From Puccinia triticina (lineage: Eukaryota > Basidiomycota > Pucciniomycetes > Pucciniales > Pucciniaceae), in NCBI RefSeq assembly GCF_026914185.1, contig NC_070571.1, forward strand, positions 1 to 64,000: a stretch of 64,000 nt of DNA, read 5' to 3'. Within the stretch, counting starts at the first letter, position 1. Each line of letters opens with the position of its first letter. The notes beneath the pieces are model-generated. The model searched no databases. It was not told the origin of the DNA and saw only the letters and a program-made list of their open reading frames with translations. Positions 23,287 through 33,200 of the stretch are shown here, piece by piece. The translations under genes and the position numbers were made by a program.

Positions 23287-24704
23287 CGGACTTACTTCGC
23301 GCACTGCGGAAAACTCTTTGCGCACTGTGGGGGTGGTCGTCTCGACGTCCAGCCCCCAGGGCGCGCTTCTGCCACGGCTCTTTGCGCACTGCATTTTCCG
23401 CCAAAAAAACGGCTTGCATTTCTTGAGATATTTTTTTATGAATCAATAGAATGGCTTTTTATGATCCCCCTAAAAAATAATCAAGTCATTTAGGGGTCTC
23501 CTTGAGCCTAGAGAAAATTGACATGAAAAAATCATATTTTAACACGGCAGGGACCTGTAATATCGCTTCCTGTGCCCAAGTAGCCCCAAAAATTTCACAG
23601 TATCATGGCACATGTGCAAATTCATGACCTGATAATTTTCAGAATTTTTCCCAGAGATATAAGGGGTGCGCAGTAGGCTTAGTAGGAAAATTGCTGCTAA
23701 CTGTATAGCATTTTTGTTACACACCCAAACAGTCCCAAAATTTCAGAAATGTTTTTATCGTGGATATTCTCCGCGCCACAAATTTCTTGGCAATAGTGTG
23801 TCATGATAACATGAGATGTAGTGCGGCGGGCTTAGTTGGAAAATGACTGCTAACTTATCTCATGTTTTGATGACACACTATTGCTAAGAGCTTTATGGCG
23901 CGGAGAATATGCAAAATTGAAACATTCCTGAAAATTTCAGACTGTTTCAGCATGTAACAAAAAATCTATACATGTAGCAGCCATTTTCCTACTAAGCCCG
24001 CCGCGCACCCCTTATATCTCATGTTATCATGACACACTATTGCCAAGAAATTTATGGCGCGGAGAATATCCACGATGAAAACATTTATGAAATTTTGGGA
24101 CTGTTTGGGTGTGTAACAAAAAAGCTATACAGTTAGCAGTAATTTTCCTACTAAGCCTGCTGCGCACCCCTTATATCTCATTTTATGATGACACACTATT
24201 GCTAGGAATTTCAGGGAATTAATTTGAAGCATATTTCTCTGTGATCTCAAAATTTTGTGCCTTTGGTGTGTGTAACAAAAAAGTTATACATATACGCAAA
24301 ATAATAAACGCAATACCTATTTGGGCTACAGGAAAGCTGGTGAAAATTCTGAAAATTATCAGGTCATGAATTTGCACATGTACCATGATACTGTGAAATT
24401 TTTGGGGCTACTGGGGCACAGGAAGCGGTATTACAGGTCCCTGCCGCGTTAAAATATGATTTTTTCATGTCAATTTTCTCTAGGCTCAAGGAGACCCCTA
24501 AATGACTTGATTATTTTTTAGGGGGATCATAAAAAGTCATTCTATTGATTCATCAAAAAATATCTCAAGAAATGCAAGCCGTTTTTTTGGGGGAATGCAC
24601 AGTGCGCAAAGAGCCGTGGCAAAAGCGCGCACTGGGGGCGGGACGTCGAGACGACGACCCCCACAGTGCGCGAAGAGTTTCTTGCAGTGCGCAAAGTAAG
24701 TCCG
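23287..24704. mobile_element. Fold-back transposable element FB1, 1,418 bp
   Basis: Begins CGGACTTACTTCGCGCACTG and ends with its inverted counterpart, flanked by a perfect 8-bp duplication TAATTATG (23279-23286 and 24705-24712). The two arms pair over some 600-700 bp each, almost to the centre. They contain repeated TTTGCGCACTG words near the ends and repeated GTGTGTCATGATAACATGAG and GGCGCGGAGAATAT blocks inside. No coding capacity. The 8-bp duplication fits hAT-like or related cut-and-paste transposition. A 105-bp derivative is at 57,849. Confidence 0.93.
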
Positions 24705-26150
24705 TAATTATGTAATCTCTCTATGTATGGTAAATCCATAGAGAGATATACTCCATTAGTACATTATTATTCAAAATCAAGGTAAATACATAATAAGTGT
24801 GAAATCATATAGTTTAGTACATATAAATCAATGATTGCAACAAAAGTAATATTATAAGGCAACAGGAGGGGTTGAACACAGGATCTTACACAAGATCAAG
24901 ATCAACCTTATGGTAGCCTTAAGCCATTGGGTTACATGAATTGTAATTATCACCGTGGACACATGGACAATTGTCTCAGTGGCTGACACTAACCTTATTA
25001 GTCTTTTAATCTTTACGTTTTCAGTTTGAAAGTTATATTTCCAACGCAATTGGCCTTGGAAATAGGAAATAAAATGCTCTTGTATTAGCTGTGATTAGAC
25101 CTTAAGATCAAGATCCAAAAGCAAGCGTGCAGATACATTTTGGTAAAAAGATAAAAGAGATCTTCTCCTTGATTGTATATTTCCCCATTGTAACATTTTT
25201 GTTTCTTTTGTTTCATGTAGGGCTTGTACCATACTTTGAGGGACAGCTACACAAAAAAACAAGCAGAAAATGTGCACAGAATTTGCTCAGTGCTGCTGTC
25301 AAGTGACCACTTATTGGAAATCCAGTGGTTTAGTGATTTTTGTGGAATTTCTGTGGGTGGCAGGATTTGTATGAACCACCTCAAATTCCATATGTCAGAA
25401 GAGAAAATTCATGCCTACAAGCCAAGCTATTTTATTCCAACCCATGATAAGAGGGCAAGGAACTGTAGAGCTTTCAAAAATTCCTCCCACCAAAACTGAG
25501 AATCTTGGCCCGCAAAATGGGGTGATAGTGTGCAAGTCCCTCCTGCCAAGGGCTGTAAGAGGCTTGCTTTGCAAGACACACACCCACAGCAGAGGGAATT
25601 TTTCAAGTTCAACAAGCCAGACACGCAGGAGGGTACCATGTTCCATGCGCAGTGATGTGCTGGGGTAGTTTGCAGCCAGGCATTTGGACCGGCAAAACCA
25701 GGCCTGAGTGTCTGGCAGTGGCGGGAACCCACTCAAAGGGTCAATATATACTCAAAGACTGAGATTCTACCTCTGGTGTAAGCTTTCACTGTCCATATAA
25801 TTTGTTGCTTTCTTTGCCAGAAGCTATTTTGGCAAAGAAGGCCTTATAAATTTCTTATATATTTCATTACTTATATAGGGGGTTAATAAATGTCCCTGAG
25901 TATTTTTGTGTTCATACCCAGTTTTTGTGTACCCCCTTTTCCGCATTTGTGAGGAAAAGTTATGAAAATTCTACAATGTGTATTCATGTATTCCAGTTGC
26001 ATGTTACCGAATGAGCAGCTGATGGCACTTCAAACTTTATCCTTATGAAATGGTCCATCCCTTGGTTAACATGGTAGGAAAATGCCTCCAGTATTTTTCA
26101 CATTGTATATTGCAGGAGGGAAATTTCAGTTCATACCGGTTTTAACATAT
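24705..26150. other. Intergenic sequence with a tRNA-like patch
   Basis: On the minus strand at about 24,875-24,950 there is a weak tRNA-like stretch: AACCCAATGGCTTAAGG as box A and GTGTTCAACCCC as box B. It may be a SINE head, but a full cloverleaf cannot be drawn. The rest has no supported gene. Confidence 0.35.
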
Positions 26151-26180
26151 ACTAGAGGCTAAGGCGGCTGCGCCGCTGCA
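26151..26180 (-). mobile_element. Helitron-like 3' terminus (copy 5, minus)
   Basis: ACTAGAGGCTAAGGCGGCTG plus the rest of the hairpin; reverse complement of the consensus with one change in the tail. The body would lie to the right. Confidence 0.55.
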
Positions 26181-26272
26181 GAGTCCAGGTGCCCAGCTCA
26201 ACTGCTTTACTCTGTGTCAGTCGCTCATGTGTTCATGCATTTAAATTCTTAATGTATAGAAGGTTCTGAGAT

Positions 26273-26460
26273 GGCAAGGTGAACACCTGATATCTTCAAT
26301 ATTTTCATCAGAGTGAAATAATTTGACTACCTTCTGCACCATAAAATCAATGCTTTACTTTAAAATGGTCAATAGTGTAATATTTCTATTATGGCACTGA
26401 AGATAGCAAAACTTCCTGCCTATGATGAAAATATTGAGGAGATGAGTTGTTCACCTTGCC
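26273..26460. mobile_element. Small MITE, 188 bp
   Basis: Inverted repeats of about 38 bp: GGCAAGGTGAACACCTGATA on the left and the inverse of GGCAAGGTGAACAACTCATC on the right, both running into CTTCAATATTTTCATCA-type sequence. It sits between two Helitron-like termini. A clear target duplication is not visible. Confidence 0.6.
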
Positions 26461-26508
26461 TGAAAAAAAGCTTGAGTGCCACATTTTGAATAGTTTGTTT
26501 TTTATTCA

Positions 26509-26538
26509 ACTAGAGGCCAAGGCGGCTTCGCCGCTGCA
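26509..26538 (-). mobile_element. Helitron-like 3' terminus (copy 6, minus)
   Basis: ACTAGAGGCCAAGGCGGCTT followed by CGCCGCTGCA: a perfect GCGGC-GAA-GCCGC hairpin with CTAG on the minus strand. Confidence 0.55.
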
Positions 26539-26539
26539 A

Positions 26540-28594
26540 ACCCCCATCACAGCAAGAGGCCACCAAGCTCAAATTCAAACCTGAAAAGTTTTCCAGAGTA
26601 TTTCTCCCACTTTTCAGTGGAGGAACACCTTTCAACAAAGCAATTTTACCAGGTATGTACAGGTTCCTATGAATTTTTTATAGCCAGAGGTCTGGGGGTA
26701 AAGCTTTGGCACCACCCTAAACACTTGATAGGGCACTGTACAACCATTGCATGATTTTGCAGAACAGCCTGGGGGAAATTGACAAAGACCCATAAGTTTG
26801 AGAAAATCAAGCTTTGCTTTCTTCTTATTTGAAGTATGGATCACAAACAAGTCAGTTCCCAAAGATTCAAGGTGAATCATTCAACATTCACCACAGTTTG
26901 ACACATCTGAGAAAACTCAAAAAAAGAAAAATAACACCCAATCAGGACAGGCCTCATTTTTATTTTTCTTCTTCCCTCAGGATGCATGACATTGCAGCAA
27001 AAGAAAAACCAACTAATCTCCAGCATCAGAAAAAATAAACTAAAATTGGCAGGTCAAAGGAGTCACAAATAACATAATGTGGGGGAAGTGGGGGGGAGGG
27101 GGAAAAGAAAGGCAGAATTTACTAACCAGAGCATCAGTGCAGTTCAAAACATAGCTAAGCTGAAATCAAATATATAGGTTGGTTGGCTGAGACACAGTAG
27201 CCACTGAGTTTAGAGAAGAACACAATGTTGCGCCCTTTTGTCCAACCTGAGCCAGGTCAGTTGTTCAACCACACAAGAGCAATGGGTTGATTGAGTCATG
27301 CAACCCCTTTGAGCATCCCAAGCGTCCCAGAGGTGCAGCCAAATGAATTAAGTGAGGCTGGACTTAAAGGAATGTGAGCTGTAGGATGGAAAAAACTTCA
27401 AGCTGTGGTGAAAGGGTGTTGATTTCAGTACACATGCGTAACTTTTTGTCCCAAAGAAATTGCTGCGTCCAACATCCTTGCTTCAATTTCTTGGATGCTG
27501 ATGCCAGCTGTTAGTCCAATCACTTCAGGTGCTGGGGCTGGTCCCCAGCAAAGACAGTCTTGGGCTCAACAGGCTGGAGTTCCTGTGCTTTTGGTGGAGA
27601 TGATAACCTTAATGGACAAGGTCACAGGTGTGTAGTGCAGCTCATGAATGATGTGGCAGGCGTTGACAAACAGCCTTGTCTCAGAATGGTTGTTGAAGTA
27701 CTTGACTGCTTTGGGGAGCGAGATGATGACAAGAGAAGGTTGCTCAAAAGTGTCAAAAATATAGCTTCTGGACAATGTGATGCATGAAGTTGGGCATCTT
27801 GCCCATCTCCTAAAATGTGTGTTGATTGCTGAGGTACCTTCATGTCTAGACTTATCCTGGTACATGGGCTTGTTGTCACCAGAAATGTAATTGTCTTGTT
27901 AATAGTAAACAATTTTGTAAAAAAAGGAATTGCCTCAAGAGTGAGAGTCTCTTCAGGCAAAAAGTGAAGGATCCATTTTGAACAAAGGGGTAGGCTCAAC
28001 ATAGATCACAGATCTTCTTGACCTTGCTTCCAGTTATGCCCAAGCTTGACAATTCTGCCAGAAGAGCCTTGCAGTTCTCAATCACCACTTGCACTTAATC
28101 TACAAAGCTAGGCGCGCTTAATCTACAAAGCTTGGCTTAGCCACCGCTATGGCCGCAATTTTGTGATTGTGTGGCCCGCCCTGGTAGCCTGCAAACACCG
28201 CCTTCTAGATTCAATCCTTGATTGTTCCATTTTTATCCTTTCAGAAACATATCAGTCTCAACCGTGGTCATTGTGACATTTTGTGTTTGTCTTTATCACC
28301 ACATCATACTCCTCAAAGGGGTTGGTTTCCACTGGTTTGCCTATCAGTCCTGAGATATGGGCCATCTAGATTGTCAAACATCAAAATTTAACAAAAAAAA
28401 AGCTGTCATATCAAGGGGTAGAACGTGCTAGACTGAAATCAATCATCAAGAAAACACTCTCGCAATCAGCAATATACTGTAAGCATTCATAGTCCCAATT
28501 GCGAGGATAAGTGCTGGCACCGAGCTAAATATCAAAAAAAGTGTTGTCAATTTCAGTTGCACACAAATGAACTCATTACGTTGGGTATACCGCA
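26540..28594. other. Intergenic region without a firm gene
   Basis: Contains short protein-like minus-strand frames at 27,566-27,865 (SLPKAVKYFNNHSETRLFV) and 28,446-28,580 (LTTLFLIFSSVPALILAIG, hydrophobic). These could be exon remnants. None has a start, recognisable family or joined exons, so no gene is called. Confidence 0.35.
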
Positions 28595-28759
28595 TAAAGA
28601 TGTCACTTGATACCCAGGTACCCGCCACAGGTGTGGGTACCTCCCCAAAAATAACGCTAATTCTCAGCACCCGCACCCCTCTGAGGAGCAGGAAGCAGGT
28701 ACCCGGGTACTTGCGGCAGGTACCCGCGGGTGTGGAGATTTTTTGCGGCTAAGTAAGCA

Positions 28760-29158
28760 AGGAAGCCTTCTCGGCCAATTGGTGTATGTATACCACCCCG
28801 CCGAGAGGAAGCCCTCTTGGCGAGCTGGTGTACGTGTTCCAGCCCGCCGAGAGGAAGCCCTCTTGGCGAGCTGGTGTACGTGTTCCAGCCCGCCGAGAGG
28901 AAGCCCTCTTGGCGAGCTGGTTTACGTGTTCCAGCCCGCCGAGAGGAAGCCCTCTCGGCGAGCTGGTATATGTACATATACCAGACAGCCGAGAGGAAGC
29001 CCTCTCGAAGAGCTGGTATATGTACATATACCAGACATCCGAGAGGAAGCCCTCCCGACGAGCTGGCGTTAAGCCCTCTCGGCGAGCTGGCGTATGTATA
29101 CCAGCCAGCCAAGAGGAAGCCCTCTCGGCGAGCTGGTGTATGTATACCAGCCAGCCGA
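28760..29158. repeat. Tandem hairpin array, left block
   Basis: About nine units of 40-60 bp, each with two small palindromes: GAGAGGAAGCCCTCTC-like and GCTGGTGTATGTATACCAGC-like. Open frames run through it on both strands only because of the repeat. It continues at 37,898 and 43,801 after the retrotransposon insertions. Confidence 0.85.
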
Positions 29159-30072
29159 TGAGGGACTCCTGTCCGTACTAGCGGTGGCAGTCGGTTGAGG
29201 GGATGTTTGCTGTTTAGGCTGCCCTCGAGGTGATGGTCCGTGAAGGTGAGCGCGGATGAGATCGGTGATAGCTTTGGGGTTAGGTGGTTTTGAGAGGTTC
29301 GCCGGGGTTTGGATCCTCGGCGGCGGTTGTTTGTTGTTGTTGAAGGGGGGGTAGGAGGTGATCTTAACGAAGAGAAAGAAGGGGGATCGCGAAAACTCTA
29401 GATGAAGAAAGATCGGCGAGCTGAGCTCGAAGGTTTGAACTCTGAAGATATGATCGATATACTCTTGATGGTCCGTATTCTGGGGATCAGAATGCCATGC
29501 CTCTCCCATCATCCAAGTTCGGCGAACTTGGACTCCGGGAGAGCCACATGTCACGTGTATTTCATCATCTCCTCCGCGCGCTACGCGCGCACACACACAC
29601 AACAAGCAACAGAAGCAGGAAAAGGAAACACAACACAAAGAAATGAGGAAATCACAGTGAGATGAGATAGAAGGAAAAGAGGCATGGAGAAGAAGGAAAA
29701 GCAGCAAGAAAGGAAAAGCCAGAAAACACTCAAACCAGACAAACCAAACAGAAAGAAAAGAAGCCAGAAACAAACAAGGAAATAAACCCACAGCAGGTGC
29801 TGTGTTAGGACCAAGAAAGATGAAGAGGCTGGGAAACTGAGAAAGAAAGGAAATGGGAAAAAAGTGTTGAAAAGGGGGGAGTAGAAAGAGAGAAGGAGGA
29901 GGGGAAGATCTTGAAGATAGAGCCAGTTGAAAGTAAGAAGGTGATGGAGAGGGATCTTGAGGTTTGACGGTGGATTCTTGAGTCTTGAAGCGTGAGAGGG
30001 AAGTTGAGTCTTGATGATCTTGCTGGCGGCGGAGATGTTCCTGACTAGCTGGCCACGAGAGGGGCCACCACA
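29159..30072 (-). repeat. 3' LTR of the gypsy element
   Basis: 914-bp LTR, GC-poor in the middle with a (CA)n run and GCGCGCTACGCGCGC palindrome near 29,576-29,590. It contains a 300-aa accidental open frame. One difference from the 5' LTR was noticed (C at about 29,263 versus T at about 37,084). Confidence 0.95.
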
Positions 30073-30110
30073 TCCACCCACCACTTGGAGTCTGTCCCCA
30101 GACTCCTTCG
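30073..30110 (-). promoter_or_regulatory. Polypurine tract and adjacent hairpin
   Basis: Read on the minus strand, GTGGTGGGTGGA abuts the 3' LTR and is the probable plus-strand primer. Directly upstream is GGAGTCTG-TCCC-CAGACTCC-type perfect hairpin (30083-30102 on the plus strand), 8-bp stem with 4-base loop. Confidence 0.6.
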
Positions 30111-30177
30111 ACGTTCGGTGCGGCCAAAAGTAAGAAGAGGAAACTGGAAAGGAAACCAGAACAAAGGTCCCACGGAT

Positions 30178-30256
30178 GGCTCACGAAGTGGCGACGTAAT
30201 GCTTACAACGGTGTAGAGATACCCTAAGGTGCATACTAAGGAGGGGGACTTACTTT
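30178..30256 (-). repeat. Intron-like repeat, copy E (pol 3' end)
   Basis: Minus strand: AAAAGTAAGTCCCCCTCC, then TGCACC, then GCCACTTCGTGAGCCATCC. The TAA inside GTAAGT is the pol stop codon. Four related copies lie in the same element (33,438, 33,759, 34,108, 36,740). Confidence 0.7.
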
Positions 30257-33200
30257 TGGTCAGTAATGCCCCCGCGCGGAAAGTACCGCTTGACCTGATC
30301 CGCCGCAAACCGGCGCTTGAGTTCTGTTCCATCGAGCTCAGAGAGAACGTACGAACCCCCTTGAACCTGCTTGACCACGCGGTAAGGGCCGTTCCACTTG
30401 TGGGCAAAGAGCTGCCCCCACTGAACCTCGAGTGATCGATTGTATGCGAGGACGAGGTCGCCAGCCGAAAGCGGGGCACGGAACCGACCAGAATTCTTGT
30501 CTTCCCAGTACCGAACAGACTCTCCGCGCGCCTTCATCATGCGCTCGTAAGCCAACGCCCGAGTCTCTTCGCTTCTTTCCAGCTGCTTGGACCGCGCGAC
30601 CAACAGATCCTCCGTGCTGCGAACCTCCTCCCAGTCCACGCCCAAATAAGATTCAATGTCGAGATCAATGGGCAGCGCTGCTCGCTGGCCGAACACTAGC
30701 TCATACGGAGAATATCCCGTCGTACGCTTAGTTGAGATCCGATCGGCGAAGAGCACCAGAGGCAGAAATTTTCGGCAGTTCTTGCCTGATTCGCCTGCCA
30801 ACTTGACTAATGCCGCTTTAAGAGGGCCGTGTCCTCGCTCGACCATGCCCTGACCTTCGGGGTAGTAAGGCGTGGAGACTCGATGCTGACCTGGCAACGA
30901 ACGCAGCATATCCGCTAGGGCCCCGCCAAATTCTGAGCCACCGTCTGTCGAATAGGAACGAGCTAGCCCATAGCGCATGATCCAGTGTTCTTGAAGGAAT
31001 GCCGCCACAGCTTCGGAAGTGAGATTATTCAGAAACTTTGCCTCAACCCATCCGGAGAAATCGTCCCGAGCAACAATCAAATACTTGGCGCCTCCAGCTT
31101 TGATGTGCACGGCATCCATTGCCACGCGGCCAAACACCGTCTCTTCGCCCGTTGGGTACCGTGGCTCCAGGGGGCGCTTCAGATCCCTCTTTTGACACGC
31201 CTCGCAGCTCTGGCACCATCTGGCGACAGCCTGTTTCAATGATGGCCACCAGAAACGATCCGCTACTCGGCGATAAGTCTCGGCGACGCCTTGGTGGCCT
31301 AGATCTTCATGGAGCTTGCCCAAAATCTCGTCCTGCTTGAGGGGTAGAGTGACAACAATTCGTGGAAGAGGGCTTCCGCGCTTCATCAAGCGCCCCGCCT
31401 GCACAAAGAATTCTGCCGACTTGCGCTTCAGTGCTTGATATGTCTTGGGGTCCATGCCTTCAGGGCGAGTCAAAGTCGTCAGGTAATCTTCTAGCTGCCG
31501 CCAGAACCCTTCCTGGTATCCGTTGTATACTGGTTCGGAGCAGGTCGAGTAGGAATGTAGCGGCCTCACGTGTGGTGAATCTTCGTCGAAGTCAAAGCTC
31601 GGTGGATCAGAGTCTTCATCGCCCTGCGGCCGTCGAGAAAGTCCGTCAGGCATAGTAAAAGACTTGCCGGGGCGATGGACGATATCAAACGAAAAGAGTT
31701 GAATGAAAGAGACCCAGCGTGTCATTGGCGCGTTGGGTAGACTGGGGGCGTTAATCATTTGGATGAGCGACTGGGCGTCAACTTGCAGCTCAAAGTGCTG
31801 GCCCCATAAGACCGTCTGAAGTTTCTTGAGAATTCGTGCCACACCGCATAGCTCGAGCTTTGATTGTGAATACCGCGACTCGACATCCGAGAAAAGCAAA
31901 GATTCGTAAAGAGCTGGCCGGTCAAAACCATTCGCGTCCTCTTGCGTAAGAACCGCTCCAGTAGCGTGAAAACTAGAATCAACCGCCAGTTTAATCTTTC
32001 CAGCGTCAGGCCCGTAGTCGATCTTCACTAGGACAATGTCCCTGCCCACGCAGACCTTGAGCGCCTCAAACGCCGCCTCGCAATCCGCCGACCAAACAAA
32101 GTCCGCGTCTTTGCGCGTCAGACGTCGAAGAGGAACACAGATTTGGGAGAGGGAGGGGATGAAAATGCGAACATACACCACCACGCCTAAGAAACCCCGA
32201 ACCTCGGTAGCATTGACTGGAGTCGGCCACGAGAGTATTTTATTGACTTTACTCTTTGCCATCCGCCGTCCCTCCTTGCACACAACATGCCCGACGATCT
32301 CAAGAGCGGGGACGCACGCCGCTAGTTTTGATGCCGATACAGTCAAACCTGACTCCTCAATTCGAAAGAGAATCCGCTCCAGCGTCTCTGCATATTCCCA
32401 AATGAAACGCCGAATACCAGAGTGCCAAGGAAGGAGCTTGTTGTTGTAATCCGAAACGGGGCCCTTGATGCCCCCATCGTCGATGAAAATGCCTGCGTGG
32501 TCCGGAATCTCCTCCTGCAGGATCCACATCATCTGCGCTTGGTAGACGGCAACTGAATTAGTAGCACCCTGCGGAAGACGCGTGAGCTGGAACCTGCCCA
32601 ATGGGGTTTCAAAAGTGGTCAGAGGTCGAGAGATCGGATCTAGCGCACGCTCGTCGTAGCCGCCCATGATGTCGCCAAGCCCGTAGCATGCACGCCCTGA
32701 AAATGACTCCACAAACTCTTCGGTGGCCGGTGGCACGCCCGCATCCTTGACCGTGACTTTATTTAGAGGCTGAAGATCATGGACAATCCGAAGTTTGCCG
32801 TTGCCTTTGAGGACACAGAAGACCGGACTTGAGTATGAGGAAGTTGACTGCTCGTATAGGCCGGTACGGACTCGCTCTCTGATCAGCTTGGTATACTCTT
32901 CAAGCTTTGCGGCCGGAATTGGGATTTTGCGCTTCTGCCAGGGTTCGTGTTCAATGACCGGAATGACGTAGGGCAGCCCGTAAGAGTCTTTCAACAGCCC
33001 GCGCTCCCCTTCGTTGAAAGCGATGGCCCCGTTGCGCTCCGCAAGAACATTCTTGATGAGATTAAGCTCGTCCGGATACAACCAGCCCTCGGGCCCAAAA
33101 TTGACTACCAAGAGACGCTCCGCCGTAACTCTTCCTTTGGGAACAAAGGGCCCCGCCAACGAGCGGGACAGTCCCTGATACGGATCACGAGAAAGGGGAG

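Noticed and set aside
23284..23493. Short frame at the start of FB1
   Set aside because: It is part of the inverted arm and is not conserved in the opposite arm.
27566..28002. Minus-strand gene at 27.6-28.0 kb
   Set aside because: Two short overlapping frames, no start, no splice structure giving a continuous protein, and no recognised family.
28657..29181. Several overlapping frames in the hairpin array
   Set aside because: By-products of the tandem repeat on both strands (repeats of ERKPSRRAG and similar).
29069..30184. 371-codon minus frame across the 3' LTR as a gene
   Set aside because: It is LTR sequence, repeated at 36,914-38,005 in the other LTR, low in complexity, and runs into unrelated flanks.
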